DNA of 64,000 bases, taken from positions 868,001 through 932,000 of the forward strand of contig NZ_QXQB01000001.1 of NCBI RefSeq assembly GCF_003605435.1, written 5' to 3'. A program made the position numbers and the translations under genes. Every line of letters starts with the position of its first letter. Position 1 is the first letter of the stretch. The notes beneath the pieces were generated by a model. It worked only from the letters and a program-made list of their open reading frames with translations, ran no database searches and was not told the DNA's origin. This stretch comes from Paenibacillus pinisoli (GTDB taxonomy: Bacteria > Bacillota > Bacilli > Paenibacillales > Paenibacillaceae). Shown here one piece after another: positions 17,659-25,644 of the stretch.

Positions 17659-18633
17659 TTATTTCCCTTTACGTACAAGCAGAATATACAGAAAATACGG
17701 CGCTCCGATCAGGGCTGTAATAATGCCTGCCGGAATTTCGAGCGGTGGATGCACGATACGTCCCAGCATATCGGCCGTCGCAACAAGCACCGCACCTAGC
17801 ATGGCAGCAACCGGCACGGCATATCTGCTGTCGGAGCCGACCAGCAGCCGGGCCAGCGGCGGCACGACCAGTCCGACAAAACCGATCGTCCCCGCTATGG
17901 CAACGGAGCTTGCGGCCAGCCCCACCGCAACGGCGAGCAGCCCAAGCCGGGCAAGCTGGATGCGCATGCCGAGCCCTTTGACCGTATCCTCATCAAGCTG
18001 CAGCGTGTTCAGAAGCCGGTAGCACATCAACGTAAGAATCACCCCCACAGCCGTCCATGGCCATAGCAATTCAACATGCTGCCAGGAACGCGCATACAGG
18101 CTCCCCTTTAGCCAGACCAGAGCTTGAGAGGAAGTAAGCGCGAATTTGACAATCATAAAAGTAATTAGCGCCTGGAAGCCAGTCGATATCGCTACACCTG
18201 TCAGCGCCAGCCTCATCGGCCGGATGCCTCCGCGCTGATAGGACACCAGATAGACCAGTGCCGCAGCCAGAATAGCGCCCGCAAATGCTGCAGCAGGCAG
18301 CACTTGCGCGCCAAGCTGCGGGAATACCAGCAGCACGATAACGGCAAACAATCCGCCGCCAGCTGAGATGCCAACAATATCAGGCGCAGCGAGCGGGTTC
18401 CGGGTAATGCCTTGCAGGATAGAACCGGATGCCGCCATATTAATGCCGACCAATACAGCGATAAGCAGTCTTGGCAGCCGGTATTTCAATACAAGCCATT
18501 CGCCCGTGCGCAGCTCATCTATAATATCGGATACCGGCGTGCTCACAGCTCCAAGGCGAAGGCTGAGCAGCGCAACAATAATAAGGATTAGAGATAGAAC
18601 AAGCATTGTAATCAGAAATTTGCCTTTTCTCAT
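17659..18633 (-). CDS. Iron-siderophore/dicitrate ABC transporter permease (FecCD family), second subunit
   Basis: 324 residues from ATG 18633, which overlaps the stop of the upstream permease by 4 bases (ATGA) behind an AAGGGGGG ribosome site. An upstream in-frame extension is possible but lies inside the other permease gene. Polytopic membrane protein with about nine helices and the FecCD motifs NMAASGSILQGITRNPLAAPDIVGISAGG, GTIGFVGLVVPPLARLLVG and the EIPAGIITALIGAPYFLYLL end, written here only as landmarks of the family. Together with the other permease it forms the channel of a ferric-siderophore importer. Last gene of the operon. Confidence 0.93.
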   Translation of the reverse strand: MRKGKFLITMLVLSLILIIVALLSLRLGAVSTPVSDIIDELRTGEWLVLKYRLPRLLIAVLVGINMAASGSILQGITRNPLAAPDIVGISAGGGLFAVIVLLVFPQLGAQVLPAAAFAGAILAAALVYLVSYQRGGIRPMRLALTGVAISTGFQALITFMIVKFALTSSQALVWLKGSLYARSWQHVELLWPWTAVGVILTLMCYRLLNTLQLDEDTVKGLGMRIQLARLGLLAVAVGLAASSVAIAGTIGFVGLVVPPLARLLVGSDSRYAVPVAAMLGAVLVATADMLGRIVHPPLEIPAGIITALIGAPYFLYILLVRKGK

Positions 18634-19661
18634 GACCGCCCCCCTTCCCTGCTGCGGCGCAGCAAGTAGAGGAAGAACGGTACGCCAAGAATAGCGGTTA
18701 GGATGCCAACGGGGATGTCGGCAGGATAGAACAGCCATTGCGCCGCAAAATCTGCAGCTGCCAGCAGCAGCGCACCCATCAAGGCAGACAACGGGATGAC
18801 GACCCGATAGCTGACTCCGCCCAGCCGCCCCGCCATATGGGGAACGATCAGTCCGATAAATCCGATTGGACCGGCGACCGCGACTGCACTGCCCGTTAAT
18901 ACGATGATCAGCAGCCCTAGTATGCCGCGGATTCGCTTTACATGTACACCAAGTCCGCTTGCAATCTCTTCTCCTTGCATCAGCACGTTTAGCGTATTCG
19001 ATAACAAGAAGGCGATGATTATAGCCGGAACGCCAAGCACCCATACCAGATAGTTGTCTCTCCATTCCGCTCCGGACAGCTTGCCGGCCATCCAATATAA
19101 AATTTCGGTAAGCTGGGTTTCGAACAATAAGATGATGCCCGTCGTTAATGCCCCCATAAAGGCGCTGATCGCGACCCCTGCCAATACGAGCCGGGAAGGA
19201 TCGCTGCCGCTGAAGCGCGAGAAGAAGTAAATCAGCACACCGCTTGCCGCAGCTCCGCAAAGAGCAGCCGCCAGAATCACATCGGCGCTATTCACCCCGC
19301 CGAATACCATCAGCGCAATGACAGCAAAGCATGATGCTCCTTGATTAAGCCCCATAATTTCGGGATCGGCCAAAAAGTTACGGGTTACCGCCTGCAGCAG
19401 ACAGCCTGCAATAGCGAGTGTCCCGCCGAGCGAGACCGCCAGCAGCAGCCGCGGCATGCGAATATGCCAGACCGTATAAGACAACAGAACATCCTGCGAC
19501 TCGGCAGACGGAAATAATAGCGGCTTCCAGGCAAAGCCGTTTACTTTAAAAGTAACGGTCAGACAAGCTACTCCAACCAGCAACAGGGCCAAAATGGCAA
19601 AAAGCAGCCGCAGGGAAGCTGCTGAATGCAGTCCCCGCCGCCCTTTGTTCATAATACTCAT
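18630..19661 (-). CDS. Iron-siderophore/dicitrate ABC transporter permease (FecCD family), first subunit
   Basis: 343 residues. Integral membrane permease with FecCD landmarks (GGTLAIAGCLLQAVTRNFLA, GPIGFIGLIVPHMAGRL, DIPVGILTAILGVPFFLYLL). AAGGAGA ribosome site 9 bases before ATG 19661. It lies 25 bases after the binding-protein gene and is translationally coupled to the second permease. As in many Bacillales iron systems the permeases are two separate chains; the ATPase is not encoded next to them and would have to be shared from elsewhere (FhuC/YusV-like). Ligand cannot be told. Confidence 0.93.
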   Translation of the reverse strand: MSIMNKGRRGLHSAASLRLLFAILALLLVGVACLTVTFKVNGFAWKPLLFPSAESQDVLLSYTVWHIRMPRLLLAVSLGGTLAIAGCLLQAVTRNFLADPEIMGLNQGASCFAVIALMVFGGVNSADVILAAALCGAAASGVLIYFFSRFSGSDPSRLVLAGVAISAFMGALTTGIILLFETQLTEILYWMAGKLSGAEWRDNYLVWVLGVPAIIIAFLLSNTLNVLMQGEEIASGLGVHVKRIRGILGLLIIVLTGSAVAVAGPIGFIGLIVPHMAGRLGGVSYRVVIPLSALMGALLLAAADFAAQWLFYPADIPVGILTAILGVPFFLYLLRRSREGGRS

Positions 19662-19686
19662 CGATTCAATCTCCTTGCTTGCAAGC

Positions 19687-20649
19687 CTATTCCGCTTTCA
19701 GATGGAGAAGAAGCTCGTCCAAAATATGGTTCGCAGCGATTGGCCCGCGTCCCCGTGCCCACAGATTGCGGTCAACCTCTATAAAATGTCCGTCCTTGAC
19801 TGATTTCAAATCCTGGTACAGCGGATTGGCTTTCAGCTTCTCCGTGCTGTCTCCATAGACCATGATATAATCGGGATTGATCTCATGGAGGCGCTCCAGC
19901 GTCATTTTGCTGCCTTCGCCTTTCCCTTCCAGCTTGGATATCTCCCCGTTAAAGGCATAATCTGCGCCTGCGCTGCTCAGCAGCGAACCTACAAAGGAAT
20001 CCTTAATCCATACCGTAAATTCATCATCAAAGAATCCGGCTACTACGATTGATGGCTGGTTCTCGATTTGTCCTTTTACATCTTCAATCTTGGCTGTCAG
20101 ATCTGCGATAACCTTATCCGCTTCCGCTTGTTTGTTCAAGATCGCCCCGATGCTCTTCACATTGTCCAGCACTTGCGTGTAGCTCACATCGTCGAATGCA
20201 ACAGTAGAAGCGATGCCTTCAAGCTCAGCCTGAATCATGCTGTGGCGGTCTACGCTGGCGATGATCAAATCCGGCTTGAGCGACTGGATAACCTCCAGGT
20301 TAGGCGCTTTGCGCTCGCCTACATCCGCAACTTCGGATCCGATCGAGCCTTGCAGATACTCCGGGATTTTGGTCGTGCCGACACCCGCATTGCCAGCAGG
20401 TACAACGCCTAGGCTTGTCAGTGTGTCAATGAACGAAAAGTCCAGCGTCACCACCTTTTGCGGAACCTGCTTTCCTGCCCAAGCTCCCCATTCATGTTGG
20501 ACGGCAGGCGAATTCGCAGCACCGTTATCTGTCGCGGTGCCTTGATTCGAGCCGTTACTTGCCGCACCCGTATTTTTGTCTGATCCACAAGCCGACAGCA
20601 CTATACTGAACGTTAGCATAATGACCGCGAACATTTGAAACTTGCGCAT
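19687..20649 (-). CDS. Iron-siderophore/dicitrate substrate-binding lipoprotein (FecB/YfmC type)
   Basis: 320 residues. Lipoprotein signal with lipobox LSAC (Cys21), a Gly/Asn/Thr-rich linker, and a class III periplasmic-binding fold: VVTLDFSFIDTLTSLGV at the N-lobe, NLEVIQSLKPDLIIAS, a long connecting helix, and RGPIAANHILDELL near the end. It captures ferric chelates on the cell surface and hands them to the two permeases. First gene of the operon, GGAGGAG ribosome site, with a Fur box 25 bases upstream, so it should be induced by iron starvation. The YfmC-like (ferric citrate) assignment is tentative. Confidence 0.92.
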   Translation of the reverse strand: MRKFQMFAVIMLTFSIVLSACGSDKNTGAASNGSNQGTATDNGAANSPAVQHEWGAWAGKQVPQKVVTLDFSFIDTLTSLGVVPAGNAGVGTTKIPEYLQGSIGSEVADVGERKAPNLEVIQSLKPDLIIASVDRHSMIQAELEGIASTVAFDDVSYTQVLDNVKSIGAILNKQAEADKVIADLTAKIEDVKGQIENQPSIVVAGFFDDEFTVWIKDSFVGSLLSSAGADYAFNGEISKLEGKGEGSKMTLERLHEINPDYIMVYGDSTEKLKANPLYQDLKSVKDGHFIEVDRNLWARGRGPIAANHILDELLLHLKAE

Positions 20650-20673
20650 GAATTGCTCCTCCTTGGCTGAACC

Positions 20674-20692
20674 GTTAATGATTATTATTCTC
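20674..20692 (-). promoter_or_regulatory. Fur box of the fecB operon
   Basis: GTTAATGATTATTATTCTC matches 16 of 19 positions of the Fur consensus GATAATGATTATCATTATC and lies 25 bases before the fecB-like start, overlapping a likely -10 (TAATAAT). Confidence 0.85.
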
Positions 20693-20976
20693 AGTTACCG
20701 ATTGTAATCGAAGGATTGCGCTTTGACATCATCCAGTTAACATCAATCGATACCATCCAGTTGTGCCATAGCCCCACTCCCCTCATAGGGCTAGCCTTGC
20801 CAAAGAGTTATATTTTTAGTGTGCTACTACAGCTGCCCGATAAGAAACTTCCTATGTATGTAGTTTACGATACGCAAGGCATTATTTTTTGGACCCATGA
20901 AGTCAATGATCTCAGCAATCTGATAGAAATCATGAATGTTAACTCCAACGACTCTTAATGTAATATTAAAAAATGC

Positions 20977-21005
20977 TTGACCCGGCTTTTTCATTGTGAT
21001 ATATT
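20977..21005 (+). promoter_or_regulatory. Promoter of tRNA-Leu
   Basis: -35 TTGACC (20977-20982), 17-base spacer, -10 TATATT (21000-21005), 26 bases before the mature tRNA. The 270 bases between it and the Fur box hold no gene I accept. Confidence 0.8.
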
Positions 21006-21030
21006 ATTTCATGTTGACACAACAACACAT

Positions 21031-21117
21031 GCGGTCGTGGCGGAATTGGCAGACGCGCTGGATTCAGGTTCCAGTGGTAGCAATACCGTGGAGGTTCGAG
21101 TCCTCTCGACCGCACCA
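21031..21117 (+). tRNA. tRNA-Leu, anticodon CAG
   Basis: 87 bases including an encoded CCA end. Acceptor stem GCGGTCG / CGACCGC, D-loop with GAATTGGCAGACGCG, anticodon stem CTGGA-TTCAGGT-TCCAG giving anticodon CAG (reads CTG), a long variable arm (TGGTAGCAATACCGT) typical of class II leucine tRNA, and T-arm GAGGTTCGAGTCCTC. Single tRNA with its own promoter and terminator. Confidence 0.97.
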
Positions 21118-21134
21118 TACCTTATTAATGAATG

Positions 21135-21175
21135 AGCTCTTGAGTTTCCTTCCAAGGAAATTCAAGAGCTTTTTG
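21135..21175 (+). terminator. Terminator of tRNA-Leu
   Basis: Long hairpin AGCTCTTGA...TCAAGAGCT with inner TTTCCTT/AAGGAAA, followed by TTTTTGTTT. Confidence 0.9.
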
Positions 21176-21216
21176 TTTGCAATAATTATATGTCTGAAAT
21201 CACTTAGGCGGTAAAA

Positions 21217-21263
21217 CAAAAAAGCGATGACCCCTCGGAGCAAATCCGGGCAGAGGTCATCGC
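21217..21263 (-). terminator. Terminator of the sigma/anti-sigma operon
   Basis: Read leftward: GCGATGACC ... GGTCATCGC, extended inside by CCCGGA/TCCGAGG pairing, followed by TTTTTTGTTTT. Confidence 0.88.
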
Positions 21264-21272
21264 CAATTTGAA

Positions 21273-22241
21273 TTATGAAGCTGTTGCTTCATTTTTTATA
21301 ACATCCGGTTGCTCCATCCGATTCCACAAAGCCCGGAATGCTCCCTCCTCCACCTGGAAAAAAACAGGCGCGCCGACATACATCACATAGTTGTCAGGGA
21401 AGAGCCACAGCTGCACTTCCGTACCGTCTTCCACCTTCAGAAATAGCATTTTCTGCTGCAACTTATTCCGCTCATAGATACCTTCCGCATTCAAGCGGTC
21501 CCTATCAAACGGCTTGGCTTCATTCAGCGCCGCAAGGAATCCGTTAAGAACCTCATCCGCCGTAACCTCTCCGTATTCCGGCTTGCTGTTGTACCAAGCG
21601 TCATAATGCTGCCATGCTGCCGACTGCACGCGGTCCTTCAGACGCAGCTTGCCCATCAAGTCCTCCCCCGACCGGACCTTAATCCCGTTCAGGCACTCAT
21701 ACAGCTCGGCATAAATTTCACCATTCTCCTCATGGTAAGACATGATGCGGAAGCTTGTGTCATAACCCTTCACCGCGAAAATATCCACCTCGCCAATGCT
21801 GGAAGCAAGCTCCTCATAATCCGTCCTTTTGCTCCACTCGTCAATTCCGCCCTTCGTTCGGCCCAGGCGTTCGCCGCGCAGCAGCTTGGCATCGGCAGCC
21901 GCCATTCGGGTGCTCGTCTGTGTATAGATTTGGCCTTCATAGACGACCAGTCCGACCATGTCCGCCGCTGCATTGCTTTTCTTAGGCAGCTTTATCTTAG
22001 GTATGACGACCGCATCCAATACCGGTTGTTCTTTCAGATCCAATGTATTCAAGCGCTCCGGCCCATACTGTAATACTGCCCAGACGATCAGGCATACCGC
22101 GGCTAAAGATGCGGCTCCATATGCGATAAAGCGGCGTCCTCGTTTCTTGGGAGCGATTACCGCTTGTCTAATCCGCTCTTCCATTCCTTGATCCGGCACG
22201 ACCGAATTGATCGCATCCCGGTAGTCTTGCCGATCCATCAT
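21273..22241 (-). CDS. Putative anti-sigma factor, single-pass membrane protein
   Basis: 322 residues. A short cytoplasmic N-terminus (about 1-35, ending in a basic KKRGRR patch), one membrane helix at about 38-57 (FIAYGAASLAAVCLIVWAVL) and a large extracellular domain of unknown family. Position and coupling (ATGA, 4-base overlap with the ECF sigma gene) make it the likely partner that holds the sigma factor at the membrane. No zinc-binding HxxxCxxC anti-sigma motif is seen, so it belongs to the ZAS-less group. The signal it senses is unknown. Confidence 0.7.
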   Translation of the reverse strand: MMDRQDYRDAINSVVPDQGMEERIRQAVIAPKKRGRRFIAYGAASLAAVCLIVWAVLQYGPERLNTLDLKEQPVLDAVVIPKIKLPKKSNAAADMVGLVVYEGQIYTQTSTRMAAADAKLLRGERLGRTKGGIDEWSKRTDYEELASSIGEVDIFAVKGYDTSFRIMSYHEENGEIYAELYECLNGIKVRSGEDLMGKLRLKDRVQSAAWQHYDAWYNSKPEYGEVTADEVLNGFLAALNEAKPFDRDRLNAEGIYERNKLQQKMLFLKVEDGTEVQLWLFPDNYVMYVGAPVFFQVEEGAFRALWNRMEQPDVIKNEATAS

Positions 22242-22726
22242 AACCCCTCTCCTTCCAAATCCAGCTTAAGCCGCTGCCTGCCCCGGTTCAGCCTCATCTT
22301 CGCAGCCGACTCGCTAATATGCAGAATACCGGCAATCTCCTTCACGCTGTATTCCTCGTAATAATAGAGATGAATGACCGTCCTATAGCGAAAAGGCAAT
22401 GCCAGCACCAGCTCCATAAGCGGCTGCGCCGCGCAAATGCTGCTCGCTTCCGGCACTTCGGCCCCTTTGACCACGCGTCTAAACCAAGAGCTGCGCCGCA
22501 TATTCCGGCAATGGTTCGTCACCACCCGAATCAGCCAAGCTTTCTCATGCTCGTCATCCTGGAACGCAGGCGCGTTATATAGCAGCTTCATAAACGCTTC
22601 TTGCATCGCTTCCTCCGCATCATGGGGATGGCCGAGATGGACCATCGCCAACTTGTACAGCATGATGCCATGCTTTTTGTAGCTTTCTGCAAAATCCGCG
22701 CCCGGCCGGAGCGAGTTGCTATGCAT
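22238..22726 (-). CDS. ECF-type RNA polymerase sigma factor
   Basis: 162 residues from ATG 22726, chosen because AAAGGGGG lies 6-8 bases before it; an ATG 27 bases further up lacks such a site. Region 2 is visible (GIMLYKLAMVHLGHPHDAEEAMQEAF, ending in the NHCRNMRRS segment) and region 4 with the helix-turn-helix (RTVIHLYYYEEYSVKEIAGILHISESAAKMRLNRGRQRL, quoted as landmarks). No region 3, as expected for ECF factors. It directs polymerase to a small regulon; a good ECF-style promoter just upstream points to autoregulation. Confidence 0.93.
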   Translation of the reverse strand: MHSNSLRPGADFAESYKKHGIMLYKLAMVHLGHPHDAEEAMQEAFMKLLYNAPAFQDDEHEKAWLIRVVTNHCRNMRRSSWFRRVVKGAEVPEASSICAAQPLMELVLALPFRYRTVIHLYYYEEYSVKEIAGILHISESAAKMRLNRGRQRLKLDLEGEGL

Positions 22727-22756
22727 AGTAGAGCCCCCTTTCCCTAAACACAACTA

Positions 22757-22785
22757 TAGACGCCAATTGGTCACATTCCGGTTCA
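22757..22785 (-). promoter_or_regulatory. ECF-type autoregulatory promoter
   Basis: Minus strand: -35 TGAACC (22785-22780), 17-base spacer, -10 CGTCTA (22762-22757), about 30 bases before the sigma factor start. The AAC/CGTC pattern is the usual shape of ECF promoters. Confidence 0.7.
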
Positions 22786-22802
22786 AAAAAAGTTAAAAAG
22801 CA

Positions 22803-22847
22803 TATAAAAAAGCTTTCCCCCGCAACAACCGTTGCGGCAGAAAGCTT
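22803..22847 (-). terminator. Terminator of the zinc-ribbon protein gene
   Basis: AAGCTTTC / GAAAGCTT outer arms with inner CCGCAAC/GTTGCGG; leftward reading ends in TTTTTTATATG. Confidence 0.88.
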
Positions 22848-22861
22848 GAAGTTCTTCCATT

Positions 22862-23311
22862 CTAATCAAACAGATCGCCGAATACGTCAAGCACCGTCTT
22901 TTTCTTCTTGTACGGTCTGCCGTATTTGTCGTAGCCATAATGGCCTTGATTCTTCCCGTAGCCCGCCTGCGGATAACCTTGGTTATGAGGCTGCTGGCCG
23001 GAGCCGTATCCGCCTTGCGGCGGCTGTCCATAACCGCCTGCGCCTTGCTGGCCGTAGCCAGGCGCAGGCTGGGTCGGCTGCTGGCCATAAGAGCCGGGCT
23101 GCTGCTGAGCAGGATTGCCCCCTGCGGGATCCTCATACATGTGCTGCTCCATCCGCTCATAATCCTGGCGAACCTCGCGAACGCCTTGCATCAGCTTCTC
23201 CAGCTCACCGCGATCAAGCCATACGCCCTTGCAATCCGGGCAGACGTCGATCAGAACGTCATCCTTTACGACTTCTCTCATGCGCACATCTTCGCATACT
23301 GGACACTTCAT
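22862..23311 (-). CDS. Zinc-ribbon (zf-TFIIB) protein with Gln/Gly/Tyr-rich tail
   Basis: 149 residues. N-terminal TFIIB-type zinc ribbon: CPVC at 3-6 and CPDC at 24-27 followed by KGVWLDRGELEKL, a family motif. Residues about 60-128 are almost entirely Gly, Gln, Pro and Tyr in imperfect repeats (GYGQQ, QPTQPAPGYGQQ, GGYGQPPQGG), and the end is basic (PYKKKKTVLDVFGDLFD). Tail composition resembles low-complexity domains that drive condensate formation. Own terminator; GGAGTG ribosome site. The family has no firm function; nucleic-acid or protein binding is a guess. Confidence 0.85.
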   Translation of the reverse strand: MKCPVCEDVRMREVVKDDVLIDVCPDCKGVWLDRGELEKLMQGVREVRQDYERMEQHMYEDPAGGNPAQQQPGSYGQQPTQPAPGYGQQGAGGYGQPPQGGYGSGQQPHNQGYPQAGYGKNQGHYGYDKYGRPYKKKKTVLDVFGDLFD

Positions 23312-23342
23312 ACGATCACTCCTGTTTTTGATCTACAAAGCT

Positions 23343-23561
23343 TTATACGGACGGCGGAGACATGCGTTCCTCCGAAATCGGAATATACCGGTAGGACCTG
23401 CTCAGCTTGACGACACGGCGGCTGCGCTTGCGTACCAGAACGGCGGTCTCGTCCCATGCGACAACAATCCCCAGCACGTCATTGGCCTCGATCTCGTCCC
23501 GCACGACTCTTACGGTCTCACCGGATTGCCGATATGCATCCAATTGCTCCTCTGACACCAT
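23343..23561 (-). CDS. Small conserved-looking protein of unknown function
   Basis: 72 residues from ATG 23561, with AAGGAGGA 11 bases upstream; an ATG eight codons earlier overlaps that site and is less likely. Beta-strand-rich middle (ETVRVVRDEIEANDVLGIVVAW, then TAVLVRKRSRRVVKLSRSYRY) that looks like a small barrel domain, with a basic patch. No signal or membrane segment. 31 bases before the zinc-ribbon gene on the same strand, so they may be co-transcribed. I do not recognise the family. Confidence 0.6.
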   Translation of the reverse strand: MVSEEQLDAYRQSGETVRVVRDEIEANDVLGIVVAWDETAVLVRKRSRRVVKLSRSYRYIPISEERMSPPSV

Positions 23562-23629
23562 AGACGAACTTGTCCTCCTTCTCATGCTGCTAACCTAGTG
23601 CATACTTGCAGTTCCCATTATACTAAAAA

Positions 23630-23667
23630 AAACCTCGACATTCACATCATGCGAATCATCGAGGTTT
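23630..23667 (-). terminator. Terminator after the 104-residue protein gene
   Basis: AAACCTCGA / TCGAGGTTT with inner ATTC/GAAT; leftward reading ends in TTTTTTTTAG. Confidence 0.85.
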
Positions 23668-23687
23668 ATTATGCTTCTTGCTTATGC

Positions 23688-24002
23688 TTATCCGACATGC
23701 TCGCGGTTCGTCTCGTACCATTCATCGAGCACGCGTGAAGACATCACACGCTTGCCGATGTAATCCGCTTGCTTCTCGGTGAATTGCTCCTGCCAGCCGA
23801 CAGACAGCTCTTCACAAAGCTTCACGATCGTAAGCAGCTCTGACCATGCAACATAACGTTTGTACCAGAAAAACTGCGGATGCTCAATCATATAAGGATA
23901 CAGATCATCAAATTCCGTATGCTTGCAGTCCAAGGCTCTCTCGAAATGCGTCTTGGCATCGGTCAGTTTCGACTGTAGAAATTCAGCAGACATATTCCCC
24001 AT
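23688..24002 (-). CDS. Small helical protein of unknown function
   Basis: 104 residues from ATG 24002, with GGGGAGG 8 bases upstream. Rich in aromatic residues (HPQFFWYKRYVAWSELL) and predicted all-helical, cytosolic, acidic. It lies between the xpt gene (82 bases upstream) and a strong terminator, so it is either co-transcribed with xpt or has a promoter in the gap. Family not recognised. Confidence 0.65.
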   Translation of the reverse strand: MGNMSAEFLQSKLTDAKTHFERALDCKHTEFDDLYPYMIEHPQFFWYKRYVAWSELLTIVKLCEELSVGWQEQFTEKQADYIGKRVMSSRVLDEWYETNREHVG

Positions 24003-24084
24003 CACTTGTGCCTCCCCTCGATCACTTACCTTTTATTATAAGCGAAAATATTCTTCGCGAAAAGAGTTAGGCCGCTGGTACATC

Positions 24085-24654
24085 TTACTCAAATTTGATT
24101 TCCCCGTTATCCAGCGAAGCGATCTTCACAAGCGACTCTACGCGAATGCCTTGCTCTCTCAGCGTTCTGGCGCCCGCCTGGAACGACTTCTCCACCACGA
24201 TGCCCATGCCGATAAGCGTTGCCCCGGAGCGCTCGATAATCTTAATCAGTCCGCGCGCAGCGTCTCCATTCGCAATAATGTCGTCGATAAACAGCAGCCG
24301 GTCGTCGCTCGACAGGAATTGCTTCGATACCATAATGTCCGTAACCATGCCCTTTGTAAAAGAAGGCACGCGCTCCATATAGACGTCGGGGTCCGCAATC
24401 AGCGTCTTCTTCCGTCTTGCGAACACAAGCGGTACGCCCAGTACGTAAGCAGCGGCGAATGCAGCCGGAATGCCCGATGACTCTACTGTAATGACTTTCG
24501 TAATCGACTCTTCAGCGAATCTTTTGGCGAATTCCTGTCCCATCTCCATCGTAAGCGCCGGATCAACCTGATGATTGATGATGGCATCCATCCGCAGCAC
24601 ATCGCTCGACAATACCGACGACTCTTCCAATATACGTTGCTTAAGCTTTTCCAT
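24085..24654 (-). CDS. xpt: Xanthine phosphoribosyltransferase
   Basis: 189 residues from ATG 24654, placed behind GGCGGAGG; upstream in-frame codons are not conserved in character. Transfers ribose-5-phosphate from PRPP to xanthine, giving XMP for guanine nucleotide salvage. Type I PRTase landmarks: TVESSGIPAAFAAA, the PRPP loop LLFIDDIIANGDAARG at about 125-140, and the KSFQAGARTL segment near the end. Unlike B. subtilis xpt-pbuX there is no pbuX next to it and no purine riboswitch upstream. Confidence 0.95.
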   Translation of the reverse strand: MEKLKQRILEESSVLSSDVLRMDAIINHQVDPALTMEMGQEFAKRFAEESITKVITVESSGIPAAFAAAYVLGVPLVFARRKKTLIADPDVYMERVPSFTKGMVTDIMVSKQFLSSDDRLLFIDDIIANGDAARGLIKIIERSGATLIGMGIVVEKSFQAGARTLREQGIRVESLVKIASLDNGEIKFE

Positions 24655-24865
24655 TCGCAATAACCTCCGCCAAAAATCCCTTTTCGATAACGTACCACAC
24701 GCAAGGCAAAATGCGCAACCTGACATGTCAAGTTTGCTGGCAAGGCGATAATTACGGCTGGGCAGGCCCCAGAATAATGAGAACCATTTAATAGAGAAAA
24801 AAAGCAACTTTCACCTAGGGAGTTACGTTTATATATACATAGAAACAAGATTCGGAGGAGCGCAT

Positions 24866-25531
24866 ATGAACCTATTTCGGAACGCTCATCACTGCCATAG
24901 ATTGCTGCTGGTGCCTGCCCTGGCCTTAACGGTTGGACTTGCAGGCTGCCAAAGCCCCGTCAAGCAAGGAGAAGTCGAACCCTCGCCTAGCGATACCGTC
25001 GTCATCGACAGCCCTCAGAAGTCGTATGACCAGAATAATGGCGCAACGGCGCCACCCCCTTCGCATATCCCGGACCGCGAGACTTCGACCGAGACATCTT
25101 CTGTAAACAAGACAAGCCCCGGCACTGCCGGCAAGCCCGATCAATGGAGCCTCGACAACCCGCGGCTGAAGGGAGTTGCGATCGGCGACAGCAATGAAGT
25201 CATTCATACCTTCTTCGGCCAAGCCGAGGACAGCTACCGCCTTGAAGAATCTAGCGGCTCGATCCAGGTGCTCGAGTATGACGGCTTCTCCATCGGATTG
25301 GATGAAAGGGGCTGCGTGCATTTTGTCGAAGTATTCGGCACGGATGCGCTGGCAGGCTTAAGCGGACTGCGGATTGGCGACGATCCGGAGAAAGCGCTGA
25401 AGGAGCTTGGCAAGCCCGATACCCGCTCCGACTATCTCTTCATCTATGACGCGGCTGGCGCTACGCTTAAGCTGGACGTCAATCCCGATCGAGACGAGAT
25501 TGTAGCGATGAAGCTGATCGCCCAGAGCTGA
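24866..25531 (+). CDS. Lipoprotein with two repeated SmpA/DUF4309-like segments
   Basis: 221 residues. Signal peptide and lipobox LAGC (Cys28), a disordered Ser/Thr/Pro-rich linker to about residue 95, then two related units, LKGVAIGDSNEVIHTFFGQAED and LSGLRIGDDPEKALKELGKPD (quoted as landmarks), each of the type seen in SmpA/OmlA-like and DUF4309 proteins. Exposed on the outer face of the membrane. GGAGGAG ribosome site 5 bases before ATG. Monocistronic or followed by ykvI after 113 bases; function unknown. Confidence 0.75.
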   Translation: MNLFRNAHHCHRLLLVPALALTVGLAGCQSPVKQGEVEPSPSDTVVIDSPQKSYDQNNGATAPPPSHIPDRETSTETSSVNKTSPGTAGKPDQWSLDNPRLKGVAIGDSNEVIHTFFGQAEDSYRLEESSGSIQVLEYDGFSIGLDERGCVHFVEVFGTDALAGLSGLRIGDDPEKALKELGKPDTRSDYLFIYDAAGATLKLDVNPDRDEIVAMKLIAQS

Positions 25532-25644
25532 TCCCGCCGGCAGCGGATGACATCCGCATCATTTTCCAATAATTATGTCATGCCTGTCCCTCCTTGGACA
25601 TACCTTCTTAATAGAGAAGGCAGTCGGATCGGAGGAAGAGTACG

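Noticed and set aside
18633..19260. N-terminal extension of the second FecCD permease
   Set aside because: It lies inside the other permease gene in a different frame, reads as Arg-rich nonsense, and the ribosome site is at 18633.
20716..20958. 80-codon open frame on the plus strand before tRNA-Leu
   Set aside because: TTG start with ribosome site touching it, no recognisable family, and it overlaps the fecB promoter region. Could be a decayed gene but support is too thin.
24655..24865. Purine riboswitch or PurR box upstream of xpt
   Set aside because: No aptamer core or PurBox sequence is visible on the leading strand.
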